From contig NZ_JAECZA010000080.1 of NCBI RefSeq assembly GCF_016056275.1, positions 62,001 to 126,000 on the forward strand: a DNA stretch of 64,000 nt. The letters run 5' to 3'. The DNA comes from Dendronalium phyllosphericum CENA369 (GTDB taxonomy: Bacteria; Cyanobacteriota; Cyanobacteriia; Cyanobacteriales; Nostocaceae). The translations under genes were made by a program, and so were the position numbers. Of this stretch, positions 1 through 9,159 are shown one piece after another. Position 1 is the first letter of the stretch, and each line of letters starts with the position of its first letter. The notes beneath the pieces are model-generated. The model ran no database searches, was not told where the DNA came from, and saw only the letters and a program-made list of their open reading frames with translations.

Positions 1-202
1 TAAAAATAACAAAACTCCCAGGGAGGAGCTTCTTTAAAGCTAACTTCTGCCACAAATTCATGCCTTACACCCAATTATAATCTTCAACCACTGACCAAAA
101 AGAATTCAGGAGTCAGGACAATGCAGTCCTTTACGGTGAGTCCAGCACTGCAAAGAGAAGTTGCTAGGAGCAGCCAGTTACTTGCAGAGGTTCTTCCAGT
201 AG

Positions 203-240
203 TCCGCTCAAGTCGGTCAACCTGCCTGTAGCGCTGGCTC
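203..240 (+). repeat. Dispersed repeat copy upstream of psaA
   Basis: The stretch beginning TCCGCTCAAGTCGG and ending CTGGCTC reappears in inverted orientation at 3210-3247 in the psaA-psaB spacer. The outer blocks are identical and the centre has diverged. psaA is therefore flanked by inverted copies of a short dispersed element. Confidence 0.6.
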
Positions 241-910
241 TTTGCTCTTGAAAACTGGGTGGTTTTCCTCCAAGCAAACTTCTGCGAGTATTTTCTGACA
301 TAAGTGACTGGCGTTAGCACTGGCAAGTCTTCGTCGCCCAAAGGTAAGTTCCCTGTTGTAGTAACTGTCATTCAGCAATCAAAATGACTTTTGTGCAATA
401 GGGATATTCTGGATTCTTCTCAAAAATTATTTTGGCTTAAACTGTCCATCCGGAACTATAGCCCAAAAGGTGAAATTTTCCTTATATTCGCTGACAAATC
501 TTTTGTCTTTCACAAGGATATAGCGAAATAGTGATGTTTTTAACAATGCTTGCTAACAGGCGATTAAATACCGCACCTAATTACTTGAGTGATAAAAACA
601 GCAAATCACAGAATAGTTACTTTATACAGTAAAATCATAAATTTTACGAATTGTTATCCTTTGTAAATTATATGAAGAAACTATTGACTTTTTTACCAAC
701 GCTTTGAAGTTAAAAGGCATGAAATGCAATTATTTCAGGGATTTTGAATTATTGTTAAAATGTCTCCAACAGTGTGCAAGTGAAGACTCTATAATTCAAC
801 AGAAACAACTCTCCACATCAGAGTCTTCACACCGCTGCTCCAGAAATTTTCTGGATGCTGCGGTAAAGGTTCACTTTGTGGTATCCATGATTCCTCATTC
901 CTTATCCAGA

Positions 911-917
911 GAGGAGG
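911..917 (+). promoter_or_regulatory. psaA ribosome binding site
   Basis: GAGGAGG lies four bases before the ATG at 922. This strong Shine-Dalgarno match fixes the psaA start. Confidence 0.75.
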
Positions 918-921
918 TCGA

Positions 922-3180
922 ATGACAATCAGTCCTCCGGAGCGAGAGGAAAAAAAGGCCAGAGTCATAGTTGATAACGATCCGGTTCCAACCTCATTTG
1001 AAAAATGGGCACAGCCTGGTCACTTCGACAGATCTTTAGCCAGAGGTCCCAAAACCACCACATGGATTTGGAACCTTCATGCCCTCGCCCACGATTTTGA
1101 TACACATACAAGCGATTTAGAAGATATATCCCGCAAGATATTCGCAGCGCACTTCGGACACCTAGCCGTTGTGACGATTTGGTTGAGCGGGATGATATTC
1201 CACGGCGCGAAGTTTTCCAACTACGAAGCGTGGCTAACCGACCCATTGAACGTGAAACCTAGCGCTCAAGTCGTTTGGCCCATTGTGGGACAAGACATTT
1301 TGAATGGTGATGTTGGTGGTGGCTTCCACGGCATTCAGATCACCTCTGGCTTGTTCCAGGTATGGCGTGGCTGGGGTATTACCAACTCCTTCCAGCTTTA
1401 CTGCACTGCCATTGGCGGCTTGGTGTTAGCAGGCTTGTTCCTATTTGCTGGTTGGTTCCACTACCACAAGCGCGCTCCCAAACTGGAATGGTTCCAGAAT
1501 GTGGAGTCAATGCTAAATCACCACTTGCAAGTATTGCTGGGTTGTGGTTCTTTAGGATGGGCTGGTCACTTGATCCATGTGTCCGCACCAACCAACAAAC
1601 TGCTGGATGCAGGTGTTGCCCTTAAAGACATACCCTTGCCCCACGAATTCATTCTGAACAAAGACTTGTTGATTGAGCTTTATCCTGGCTTTGCCAGCGG
1701 TTTAGCACCTTTCTTCACCTTGAATTGGGGTCAGTATGCTGATTTCTTAACATTCAAGGGCGGTTTAAACCCCGTAACAGGCGGCTTGTGGCTGACAGAT
1801 ATTTCTCATCACCACTTAGCGATCGCAGTACTGTTCATTATTGCTGGTCACCAATACCGGACAAACTGGGGTATCGGTCACAGCATTAAAGAGATCCTGG
1901 AAAACCATAAAGGACCCTTCACTGGTGAAGGTCACAAAGGTCTCTACGAAAACCTGACCACCTCTTGGCACGCTCAGTTGGCAACTAACCTTGCCTTCTT
2001 AGGTTCCTTGACCATCATCATCGCGCATCACATGTACGCGATGCCCCCGTATCCATACTTGGCAACTGATTACGCTACGCAGTTGTGCATATTCACTCAC
2101 CATATTTGGATCGGTGGTTTCCTAATTGTGGGTGGAGCAGCTCACGCAGCCATCTTCATGGTTCGGGATTACGATCCAGTTGTGAACCAAAACAACCTGC
2201 TGGATCGGGTGATTCGTCACCGGGATGCGATTATCTCTCATCTGAACTGGGTTTGTATTTTCCTTGGTTTCCACAGCTTTGGACTTTACATCCACAACGA
2301 TACAATGCGTGCCTTGGGCCGTCCCCAAGACATGTTCTCTGACACAGCAATTCAGTTGCAGCCAGTGTTTGCTCAGTGGATACAAAATATCCATGCCTTG
2401 GCTCCTGGAACAACTGCACCCAATGCCTTAGAACCTGTAAGCTATGTATTTGGCGGCGGTGTTTTGGCTGTAGGCGGTAAAGTGGCAGCTGCACCCATTG
2501 CTTTGGGAACAGCCGACTTCTTGATTCACCACATTCATGCCTTTACCATTCACGTCACCGTCCTGATTCTGCTCAAAGGCGTACTATTTGCCCGCAGTTC
2601 TCGTCTGATTCCAGACAAGGCAAACCTAGGCTTCCGCTTCCCTTGCGACGGTCCTGGTCGTGGCGGCACCTGTCAAGTATCTGGTTGGGACCATGTGTTC
2701 CTCGGATTATTCTGGATGTACAACTCCCTGTCGATTGTGATCTTCCACTTCAGCTGGAAAATGCAATCTGATGTTTGGGGAACCGTAGACGCAGCAGGTA
2801 ATGTGACTCACATTACTGGTGGTAACTTTGCCCAAAGTGCCATCACCATCAACGGCTGGTTGCGTGACTTCTTGTGGGCACAAGCTTCACAAGTAATCAA
2901 CTCCTACGGAAGTGCGCTGTCTGCTTATGGACTTATGTTCTTGGGCGCTCACTTTGTCTGGGCATTCAGCTTAATGTTCCTGTTCAGTGGTCGCGGCTAC
3001 TGGCAAGAATTGATTGAATCCATCGTTTGGGCGCACAATAAACTGAAGGTAGCGCCAGCAATTCAGCCTCGCGCTCTGAGCATCATTCAGGGACGAGCTG
3101 TAGGCGTGGCTCACTACCTACTAGGAGGAATTGCTACAACCTGGGCATTCTTCCACGCACACATCCTTTCAGTAGGGTAG
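922..3180 (+). CDS. psaA: Photosystem I P700 apoprotein A1 (PsaA)
   Basis: PsaA is one half of the photosystem I heterodimer in the thylakoid membrane. It binds P700, most antenna chlorophylls and, with PsaB, the FX iron-sulfur cluster. The 752-residue product has the usual length and the family's eleven-helix character with many histidines for chlorophyll. The FX loop [12 protein letters not shown] is intact, with cysteines at residues 575 and 584. The start at 922 follows a strong GAGGAGG site and gives the expected [10 protein letters not shown]-terminus. psaB follows 180 bases downstream in the same direction with no terminator seen between them, so the pair is probably one operon. Identification is essentially certain. 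Confidence 0.99.
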   Translation: MTISPPEREEKKARVIVDNDPVPTSFEKWAQPGHFDRSLARGPKTTTWIWNLHALAHDFDTHTSDLEDISRKIFAAHFGHLAVVTIWLSGMIFHGAKFSNYEAWLTDPLNVKPSAQVVWPIVGQDILNGDVGGGFHGIQITSGLFQVWRGWGITNSFQLYCTAIGGLVLAGLFLFAGWFHYHKRAPKLEWFQNVESMLNHHLQVLLGCGSLGWAGHLIHVSAPTNKLLDAGVALKDIPLPHEFILNKDLLIELYPGFASGLAPFFTLNWGQYADFLTFKGGLNPVTGGLWLTDISHHHLAIAVLFIIAGHQYRTNWGIGHSIKEILENHKGPFTGEGHKGLYENLTTSWHAQLATNLAFLGSLTIIIAHHMYAMPPYPYLATDYATQLCIFTHHIWIGGFLIVGGAAHAAIFMVRDYDPVVNQNNLLDRVIRHRDAIISHLNWVCIFLGFHSFGLYIHNDTMRALGRPQDMFSDTAIQLQPVFAQWIQNIHALAPGTTAPNALEPVSYVFGGGVLAVGGKVAAAPIALGTADFLIHHIHAFTIHVTVLILLKGVLFARSSRLIPDKANLGFRFPCDGPGRGGTCQVSGWDHVFLGLFWMYNSLSIVIFHFSWKMQSDVWGTVDAAGNVTHITGGNFAQSAITINGWLRDFLWAQASQVINSYGSALSAYGLMFLGAHFVWAFSLMFLFSGRGYWQELIESIVWAHNKLKVAPAIQPRALSIIQGRAVGVAHYLLGGIATTWAFFHAHILSVG

Positions 3181-3193
3181 CAATCAGTTATGG

Positions 3194-3271
3194 AGTGCTG
3201 AGTGCTGAGGAGCCAGCCGCTTGGGCGGGTCTCCCGACTTGAGCGGACTGGCGTTGCTGAGTGCTGAGTGC
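3194..3271. repeat. Heptamer repeats and dispersed element in the psaA-psaB spacer
   Basis: Units of GAGTGCT/TGCTGAG flank a 38-bp insert (3210-3247) that is an inverted copy of the element at 203-240. Immediately downstream (3280-3315) is another run built from GGAACT/GGACTC/GAACTC motifs. This is typical short tandem repeat DNA of filamentous cyanobacteria, here within a core photosynthesis operon. Confidence 0.7.
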
Positions 3272-3360
3272 TTTAATTAAAACTCGGAACTTTGGACTCA
3301 AAACTCAGAACTCCGGATACTGATACCAGATGGCTAAAGGTCAGAGGAATTATCAAACCT

Positions 3361-5586
3361 ATGGCAACGAAATTTCCAAAATTTAGCCAGGATCTCGCAC
3401 AGGACCCGACTACTCGTCGGATATGGTATGCGATCGCAACAGGCAACGACTTTGAAAGCCATGATGGCATGACAGAAGAAAATCTTTACCAAAAGATTTT
3501 CGCTACTCACTTCGGTCACTTGGCAATCATCTTCCTGTGGGCATCCAGCCTCCTGTTCCACGTAGCCTGGCAAGGTAACTTTGAACAGTGGATCAAAGAT
3601 CCCCTTCACATCCGCCCAATTGCCCACGCGATTTGGGACCCCCACTTCGGTAAACCAGCAATTGAAGCTTTTACCCAAGGTGGTGCTAACTATCCAGTCA
3701 ACATTACCTATTCTGGTCTCTACCACTGGTGGTACACCATTGGTATGCGGACAAATAGCGAACTATACGCTGGTTCAGTGTTCCTGCTGATCTTCGCGGC
3801 TGTCTTATTGTTCGCTGGTTGGCTGCACTTACAGCCCAAGTTCCGCCCCAGCTTGGCATGGTTTAAGAGCGCCGAACATCGCCTTAACCACCACTTAGCA
3901 GGTTTATTTGGCGTTAGCTCTTTGGCTTGGGCCGGTCACTTGATTCACGTTGCTATCCCCGAAGCTCGCGGACAGCACGTAGGTTGGGATAACTTTTTGT
4001 CTACCCCACCCCACCCAGCAGGTTTGACACCTTTCTTCACAGGTAACTGGGGTGTTTACTCACAAAACCCTGACACTGCTGGCCATGTGTTCGGCACATC
4101 TCAAGGTGCAGGGACTGCGATTTTGAGTTTCTTGGGTGGTTTCCATCCCCAAACAGAATCCTTGTGGTTGACTGATATTGCTCACCACCACTTGGCGATC
4201 GCAGTACTATTCATAGTTGCCGGTCATATGTACCGGACAAACTTTGGGATTGGTCACAGTCTCAAAGAGGCATTGAATGCTAAAAGCTTCTTCGGTATTC
4301 CTGTAGAAGGCCCATTCAACTTACCTCACCAAGGTATCTACGATACCTACAACAACTCCCTACACTTCCAGTTGGGTTGGCACTTAGCAGCTTTGGGTGT
4401 GGTTACATCCTTAGTGGCACAGCACATGTACTCCATGCCTTCCTACGCATTTATTGCGAAGGACTACACAACCCAGGCAGCTTTGTACACACACCATCAG
4501 TACATCGCTATTTTCCTGATGGTTGGTGCTTTTGCCCACGGAGCAATCTTCTGGGTTCGTGACTACGACCCCGAACAAAACAAAGGCAACGTTCTCGACC
4601 GCGTATTGAAGCACAAAGAAGCGATTATCTCGCACCTGAGCTGGGTATCCCTTTTCTTAGGCTTCCACACCCTCGGTTTGTACGTTCACAACGATGTAGT
4701 AGTTGCTTTCGGTACTCCAGAAAAGCAAATCTTAATCGAGCCAGTATTCGCTCAGTTCGTCCAAGCTGCTAACGGTAAGGTGCTTTACGGCTTAGATACT
4801 TTGTTATCTAACCCAGACAGTGTTGCTTACACAGCATGGCCCAACTACGCTAACGTCTGGCTACCAGGTTGGTTGGAAGCGATCAACTCCGGTACCAACT
4901 CTCTGTTCTTAACAATTGGCCCTGGCGACTTCTTGGTACACCATGCGATCGCACTAGGTCTGCACACCACCACCTTGATTTTGGTCAAAGGTGCTTTGGA
5001 TGCACGTGGTTCCAAGCTGATGCCCGACAAAAAGGACTTCGGCTATTCCTTCCCCTGTGACGGCCCCGGTCGTGGCGGTACTTGCGACATCTCTGCTTGG
5101 GATGCCTTCTACTTAGCACTGTTCTGGGCATTGAACACAGTCGGTTGGTTAACCTTCTACTGGCATTGGAAACATTTAGGTATTTGGCAAGGTAACGTTG
5201 CTCAGTTCAACGAAAACTCCACATACCTGATGGGTTGGTTCCGCGATTACCTCTGGGCTAACTCTGCTCAATTAATTAACGGTTACAACCCCTACGGCGT
5301 GAATAACTTGTCTGTTTGGGCTTGGATGTTCCTCTTCGGACACCTAGTTTGGGCAACAGGCTTCATGTTCCTCATCTCTTGGAGAGGTTACTGGCAAGAG
5401 TTGATTGAAACTCTGGTCTGGGCACACGAGCGTACTCCTCTAGCTAACTTGGTTCGCTGGAAAGATAAGCCCGTTGCTATGTCCATCGTTCAAGGTCGTT
5501 TGGTTGGTCTAGCTCACTTCACCGTTGGCTATGTCTTGACCTACGCAGCCTTCTTGATTGCCTCTACGGCTGGTAAGTTCGGTTAA
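3361..5586 (+). CDS. psaB: Photosystem I P700 apoprotein A2 (PsaB)
   Basis: PsaB partners PsaA in the photosystem I core, binding P700, antenna chlorophyll and half of the FX cluster. Starting at the ATG at 3361 gives the conserved [11 protein letters not shown]-terminus and 741 residues, the normal family size. The frame is open back to TTG 3292, but those residues come from repeat-derived spacer and are not PsaB-like. The FX loop [12 protein letters not shown] has cysteines at residues 566 and 575. Long stretches with regularly spaced His and Trp match the membrane helices of the family. A GC-rich hairpin with a U-rich tail closes the operon about 30 bases downstream. Confidence 0.99.
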   Translation: MATKFPKFSQDLAQDPTTRRIWYAIATGNDFESHDGMTEENLYQKIFATHFGHLAIIFLWASSLLFHVAWQGNFEQWIKDPLHIRPIAHAIWDPHFGKPAIEAFTQGGANYPVNITYSGLYHWWYTIGMRTNSELYAGSVFLLIFAAVLLFAGWLHLQPKFRPSLAWFKSAEHRLNHHLAGLFGVSSLAWAGHLIHVAIPEARGQHVGWDNFLSTPPHPAGLTPFFTGNWGVYSQNPDTAGHVFGTSQGAGTAILSFLGGFHPQTESLWLTDIAHHHLAIAVLFIVAGHMYRTNFGIGHSLKEALNAKSFFGIPVEGPFNLPHQGIYDTYNNSLHFQLGWHLAALGVVTSLVAQHMYSMPSYAFIAKDYTTQAALYTHHQYIAIFLMVGAFAHGAIFWVRDYDPEQNKGNVLDRVLKHKEAIISHLSWVSLFLGFHTLGLYVHNDVVVAFGTPEKQILIEPVFAQFVQAANGKVLYGLDTLLSNPDSVAYTAWPNYANVWLPGWLEAINSGTNSLFLTIGPGDFLVHHAIALGLHTTTLILVKGALDARGSKLMPDKKDFGYSFPCDGPGRGGTCDISAWDAFYLALFWALNTVGWLTFYWHWKHLGIWQGNVAQFNENSTYLMGWFRDYLWANSAQLINGYNPYGVNNLSVWAWMFLFGHLVWATGFMFLISWRGYWQELIETLVWAHERTPLANLVRWKDKPVAMSIVQGRLVGLAHFTVGYVLTYAAFLIASTAGKFG

Positions 5587-5617
5587 TTCGGCTGCTAGTT
5601 TTGTAGATAAGTAATTT

Positions 5618-5649
5618 AAATCCCCTGCCGTAAGGTGGGGGATTTTTAT
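5618..5649 (+). terminator. Rho-independent terminator of psaAB
   Basis: AAATCCCC and GGGGATTT arms enclose an inner CC...GG pairing around a GTAA loop, followed by a T-rich stretch. It lies about 30 bases after the psaB stop. Confidence 0.85.
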
Positions 5650-5767
5650 TAGGCTAGTAGTATCTATATGAAATATTTACTCTTAGGGGTTGCAAAATTT
5701 CTAAAATTAACTTTGTTTACAAGCAGTTATAATTACGGCAAACTAGCAAAATCTTTCATAATAGAAA

Positions 5768-5974
5768 ATGAACACTAAACTTGTAGAATCGCTGTTGCAA
5801 GTTATATTATCTCTCTCTGATGAGGAGCGCTTACTATTAGAAGAAAGACTTTTTTTCGATTCATCAGAAGCCTCTTCTCGCGATCTAATACAACTTGCTC
5901 AAATAGGTGGTTCATTTAAATTTCTTGAAGATGAACCAGACATATACTCCCTTGAAGATGGAGAACCTATCTGA
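5768..5974 (+). CDS. Small acidic antitoxin-like protein
   Basis: This 68-residue acidic protein has an N-terminal helix pattern (VESLLQVILSLSDEERLLLEERL) like small cyanobacterial antitoxins paired with PemK/MazF toxins. Its stop shares one base with the ATG of the toxin gene (TGATG), the coupled arrangement common in toxin-antitoxin operons. It has no recognisable DNA-binding domain. I infer antitoxin function from size, acidity and coupling rather than from a known motif. By analogy with other such pairs, it would bind the toxin and probably repress the operon. Confidence 0.7.
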   Translation: MNTKLVESLLQVILSLSDEERLLLEERLFFDSSEASSRDLIQLAQIGGSFKFLEDEPDIYSLEDGEPI

Positions 5975-6321
5975 TGTCTCTCCAAAAAGGTGATATTGTC
6001 TTAGTTCCATTTCCGTTTACAAATTTAAGTGGAACAAAGCTGCGCCCTGGTTTAGTTTTATGGGTAGATACTATGGGGGATGATATCACTTTATGTTTTA
6101 TTTCATCTCAAAATATAAGTAGTTTAAGTCAAGAAGAGTTCATCTTAGAACCTTCAGATCCAGATTTTTCTGGTACTGGATTACGAGTTGTTTCTAAAGT
6201 TAGGGTAACTCGAATAACTACCATAGAGCGTAGACTAATTACTAGAAGGATAGGTAAATTAGGAGCAAGCCAAGTTCAACAGTTGAATACAATAATGCTT
6301 CAAGCCTTGAAACTAACATAA
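5974..6321 (+). CDS. PemK/MazF-family toxin (endoribonuclease)
   Basis: The 115-residue product has the PemK/MazF fold signature. The start GDIVLVPFPFTNLSGTKLRP is the beta-strand and loop of this family ending in the K-x-RP motif, and later segments include LCFISSQ and SKVRVTRITTI. Family members cleave mRNA at specific short sequences, arresting growth when the antitoxin is lost. Length is normal. The start is translationally coupled to the upstream antitoxin-like gene. The pair sits among accessory genes (cyanase, DNA methyltransferase), fitting a mobile or variable locus. The cleavage sequence cannot be predicted. Confidence 0.85.
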   Translation: MSLQKGDIVLVPFPFTNLSGTKLRPGLVLWVDTMGDDITLCFISSQNISSLSQEEFILEPSDPDFSGTGLRVVSKVRVTRITTIERRLITRRIGKLGASQVQQLNTIMLQALKLT

Positions 6322-6399
6322 TGTAAAGCATTTATTAAGCTAGCGAACACCACGATCGCCTAAAATAAACCAGTGTAAATAAACTAACGGAGTTATCAC

Positions 6400-6840
6400 G
6401 TGTCTATTCCCCAAGTTACGCAAAAGCTATTAGCAGCAAAAAAAGAGAAAGGACTAAGCTTTGCAGATTTAGAAAAAATTCTCAACCACGATGAAATATG
6501 GATTGCAGCTTTATTCTACCTTCAAGCTACGGCTTCTGAGGAAGAAGCGAAATTACTGGTTGAAGCACTAGGGCTAGATACAAGTTATATTCAAGAATTA
6601 ACTGCATATCCTGTGAAAGGATTAGGGCCAGTTGTACCAACCGATCCACTGATTTATCGTTTTTATGAAATTATGCAAGTTTATGGTTTGCCACTTAAAG
6701 ACGTAATTCAGGAGAAGTTTGGCGATGGGATTATGAGCGCCATTGATTTTACTTTAGATGTGGAGAAAGAAGAAGACCCCAAAGGCGATCGCGTAAAAGT
6801 TATTATGTCTGGCAAATTTCTACCATACAAAAAATGGTAG
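6400..6840 (+). CDS. cynS: Cyanate hydratase (cyanase)
   Basis: Cyanase converts cyanate and bicarbonate to ammonia and CO2, detoxifying cyanate and releasing usable nitrogen. The 146-residue protein has the N-terminal helix-turn-helix-like domain and the C-terminal catalytic domain of the family. The catalytic residues are visible: Arg87 and Glu90 in IYRFYEIM and Ser113 in GIMSAIDF, at the spacing of the E. coli Arg96, Glu99 and Ser122 triad. The C-terminus [10 protein letters not shown] is typical. Translation starts at GTG 6400. No cynABD cyanate transporter genes are adjacent, so here the enzyme stands alone behind the toxin-antitoxin pair. Confidence 0.97.
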   Translation: MSIPQVTQKLLAAKKEKGLSFADLEKILNHDEIWIAALFYLQATASEEEAKLLVEALGLDTSYIQELTAYPVKGLGPVVPTDPLIYRFYEIMQVYGLPLKDVIQEKFGDGIMSAIDFTLDVEKEEDPKGDRVKVIMSGKFLPYKKW

Positions 6841-6962
6841 GCTTTTATTTAGTGGAAAATTGCAAATTTTATTACTATAACTACCAATATTTGATTATGT
6901 AACTAAAAACGAAAACAAATTATAAATATAGCAAAGTAAGAATTTTACAAAAATAACTACTC

Positions 6963-7916
6963 TTGACAGTTGAAACTCAAACAACACAAAACTTTAATAA
7001 CTTTAGCCCTTATTATACCCAAAGTAAGGGGGCAGTATATTTGGGAAATAGTTTAGAGCTAATTAAGTTTATTGATGACAATAGTATTAATTTAATTTTG
7101 ACATCACCTCCGTTTGCTCTCACTCGAAAAAAAGAATACGGTAACGAAAGTGCAGACAAATATATTGAGTGGTTTTTACCTTTCGCTTACGAGTTTAAAA
7201 GAGTATTGGCAGATAATGGTTCATTTGTTTTAGACTTAGGCGGTGCTTATCTTTCTGGTAATCCCGTTCGGAGTATCTATCAATACGAACTTTTAGTCAG
7301 ATTATGTAAAGAGGTAGGCTTTTTTCTCGCTCAGGAATTTTACCACTATAATCCGGCTAGATTGCCTACTCCTGCTGAGTGGGTGACAATCAGACGAATT
7401 CGCGTTAAAGATTCAGTCAATCTAGTTTGGTGGTTGTCTAAAACACCAAATCCCAAAGCAGACAACAGAAAAGTTTTAAAGCCGTATAGCCAGAGTATGA
7501 AGCAATTACTCAAAACTGGCTATAAAGCCAAAAAACGTCCAAGTGGACATGATATCTCTGAAAAATTTCAAAAGGATAACCAAGGTGCAATTCCACCAAA
7601 CTTGTTAGAAATTGCCAATACTGAATCCAATAGTGCTTATTTACGTAGGTGCAAAGCAGCAGGAATTAAAACACATCCAGCACGTTTTCCTCAAGGGTTC
7701 GCTGAATTTTTTATCAAATTCTTAACTGATGAAGATGATATAGTTTTAGATCCATTTGCAGGTTCTAACACAACTGGGTTTGTTGCTGAAACCTTACAAC
7801 GCCGATGGATATCTTTTGAAATTAATGAAAATTATGCTATTGGAAGTCGTTATCGATTTAGTCAACAGTCAGATGCTGTTAGAGGTGAGGAGAAAAAAGT
7901 TAAAGGTGAGGAGTGA
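6963..7916 (+). CDS. DNA methyltransferase, beta class (N4-cytosine or N6-adenine)
   Basis: This 317-residue enzyme transfers a methyl group from S-adenosylmethionine to an exocyclic amino group in DNA. The catalytic motif IV, TSPPF (residues 47-51), comes before the AdoMet-binding motif I, DPFAGSNTTG (from residue 263), which is the beta-class order. TSPP rather than DPPY leans towards N4-cytosine. No endonuclease gene adjoins it, so it may be an orphan regulator of the kind conserved in cyanobacteria, such as the GGCC-specific enzyme of Synechocystis; that link is a guess. The start is a TTG at 6963. The last dozen residues are encoded by tandem GTGAGGAG-like repeats, so the tail looks like repeat sequence read through after loss of an earlier stop. 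Confidence 0.88.
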   Translation: MTVETQTTQNFNNFSPYYTQSKGAVYLGNSLELIKFIDDNSINLILTSPPFALTRKKEYGNESADKYIEWFLPFAYEFKRVLADNGSFVLDLGGAYLSGNPVRSIYQYELLVRLCKEVGFFLAQEFYHYNPARLPTPAEWVTIRRIRVKDSVNLVWWLSKTPNPKADNRKVLKPYSQSMKQLLKTGYKAKKRPSGHDISEKFQKDNQGAIPPNLLEIANTESNSAYLRRCKAAGIKTHPARFPQGFAEFFIKFLTDEDDIVLDPFAGSNTTGFVAETLQRRWISFEINENYAIGSRYRFSQQSDAVRGEEKKVKGEE

Positions 7917-7928
7917 GGAAATAACTAT

Positions 7929-7967
7929 GAGGAGTTAAGAGTAAAAACTTATAACTTCTAACTCCTC
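7929..7967. terminator. Imperfect hairpin after the methyltransferase gene
   Basis: GAGGAGTTAAGAG pairs with CTTCTAACTCCTC apart from two positions, across a 13-base loop. It lies between two convergent genes and could terminate both, but there is no long T run. It is built from the same repeat units that form the methyltransferase tail. Confidence 0.4.
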
Positions 7968-7990
7968 CTTTATAAATTAGGGCTATTCAT

Positions 7991-8212
7991 TTAAATCTCT
8001 CCATTTACTTGCATTTGATGAACTTGATTAGCTAACTCTTGACGACTTTGATCGTCTAGTTTGTCAATTGCTAACATCCCCATAAGAATTACTTCTTTGA
8101 GGGTTAAACGCGTCGAATGTGCCTGTTTTTGCACAATCTCCTTAATAATTGGACTAACACCAATCGCTGTACTAGCTCTAGCCACAGAACAATAGGGAAA
8201 CACTAATGACAT
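7991..8212 (-). CDS. Small hypothetical protein
   Basis: The 73-residue product has no domain I recognise. Its second half is amphipathic and rich in Leu, Lys and Gln (LTLKEVILMGMLAIDKLDD), which could form helices. It lies downstream of the XRE regulator and its degraded copy, on the same strand, separated by about 140 bases. The ATG at 8212 lacks a strong ribosome binding site. It may belong to a regulator or antitoxin-type module with the XRE gene, but nothing in the sequence proves it, and it may not be translated. Confidence 0.4.
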   Translation of the reverse strand: MSLVFPYCSVARASTAIGVSPIIKEIVQKQAHSTRLTLKEVILMGMLAIDKLDDQSRQELANQVHQMQVNGEI

Positions 8213-8356
8213 CGCCTAAATCTTAACACTTTCAAGGAGTTTATTCTATAATAGATAAAACTCTATTTAAGAGTGTAAAAACTTATATTCGCTTGTTTAA
8301 GTACAAATTTTAAATCACCATAAGATAAAATAATGCCATGAATAAGGCGTATTATC

Positions 8357-8524
8357 CTATTTTTGGACAATTTTTACCAATTTCTTGATTACAGCATCAA
8401 AGGTGCTAGCTCGTCCTGAGATTCTGCCCCCAATAAAAATTATTAGTCTTTTGCGAACAACTTTGATGCTTATATGATTATTGAATTGATGGTATAGAAC
8501 TTTAATTTCAGAACAACCAATCAT
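8357..8524 (-). pseudogene. 55-codon remnant copy of the upstream XRE gene
   Basis: This short frame opens with ATG three bases after the XRE stop codon. Its C-terminus (ASTFDAVIKKLVKIVQK) aligns with the C-terminus of the XRE protein (ARTFNVMIEELVEILEE), and the DNA is similar over about 55 bases. The helix-turn-helix core is mostly missing and the N-terminus is unlike the regulator. I read it as a tandem duplicate that lost its centre and is decaying, though a small translated protein coupled to the XRE gene cannot be excluded. Confidence 0.55.
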
Positions 8525-8527
8525 CGC

Positions 8528-8740
8528 TTATTCTTCGAGAATTTCCACCAACTCTTCAATCATCACATTAAAGGTACGAGCTAACTTTTGGATAGATGTA
8601 AAGTCAACTGTTGTCATTTGCGAACGACGGGCATAGCTTCTGACTGTACTGTAAATTACCCCAGAACGGTCTGAAACCTCCTTCAAAGTCCAGCCTTTCT
8701 CTTGTGCTAGTTCTCGAATCTTTAATCTGACTAATCCCAT
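8528..8740 (-). CDS. XRE/Cro-type helix-turn-helix regulator
   Basis: The protein is a single HTH domain of 70 residues when started at the ATG at 8740 (MGLVRLKIRELAQEKGW). The frame continues eight codons further upstream to 8764, but that part overlaps a HIP1 site and does not extend the fold. The motif LKIRELAQEKGWTLKEVSDRSGV followed by STVRSYAR is the DNA-binding helix-turn-helix. Such stand-alone XRE proteins often autoregulate or act as antitoxins. No toxin is visible next to it; instead a decayed partial copy of the gene follows immediately. Confidence 0.8.
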   Translation of the reverse strand: MGLVRLKIRELAQEKGWTLKEVSDRSGVIYSTVRSYARRSQMTTVDFTSIQKLARTFNVMIEELVEILEE

Positions 8741-8764
8741 AGTTGACAGCTGATGCGATCGCAT

Positions 8765-9159
8765 CCTTCAATTTTAGATGAGGAATCAGAAGGCGATCGC
8801 ATCAAAACTAGTAAACTAGCGATCGCCAAAATGTATCTCAATCAAGGTACTGAATTTCAGATAGATATTTATTAAGCTCCAAGGAGGCAGTTATGGCTTC
8901 TGGCTTTTTGCTGTCTTGGCAAAGCACAGTACAAGTTAAATGCAAATTGATCGGTCGATCTTAGAGAAAGACTACTTACGTAAGATAAGAGCTAGCTTTA
9001 AAGAAATTGTAAATTGTCAAACATAATCTCATTAACCCGCTTTACAGAACTATACAGTTCCACTGAAAATAATAATCTGACAAAGTAAAATTGTCCCGAA
9101 TACAGGCAATTAATGCTGTCAATTGGTATAAAAACAGTGAGTAGAGGAGTGACAAAGCG
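8765..9159. other. Divergent intergenic region with a possible 23-codon ORF
   Basis: This region separates the divergent XRE and SGNH-hydrolase genes and must hold both promoters. It contains HIP1 sites near 8757, 8801 and 8818. A strong AAGGAGG (8881-8887) lies five bases before an ATG at 8893 that opens a 23-codon frame ending at 8964 (MASGFLLSWQS...). No family is recognised, and it may be chance. No terminator or RNA gene is visible. Confidence 0.35.

Larger units (their letters stand above)
1..921 (+). other. Upstream region of psaA without a convincing gene
   Basis: This 0.9-kb stretch precedes psaA and presumably carries its promoters and leader. It is AT-rich from about 380 to 700. 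A reading frame on the minus strand (84-371) has no recognisable domain and runs over dispersed repeat sequence, so I do not call it. A 73-codon frame starting at TTG 704 ends in the ATGA overlap with the psaA start; it is low-complexity and unsupported, and is treated as a finding. I cannot place the light-responsive promoter elements known from other psaA genes with confidence. Confidence 0.5.

Noticed and set aside
84-371. 95-codon minus-strand frame upstream of psaA
   Set aside because: It has no domain or ribosome binding site and crosses a dispersed repeat that recurs in a non-coding spacer.
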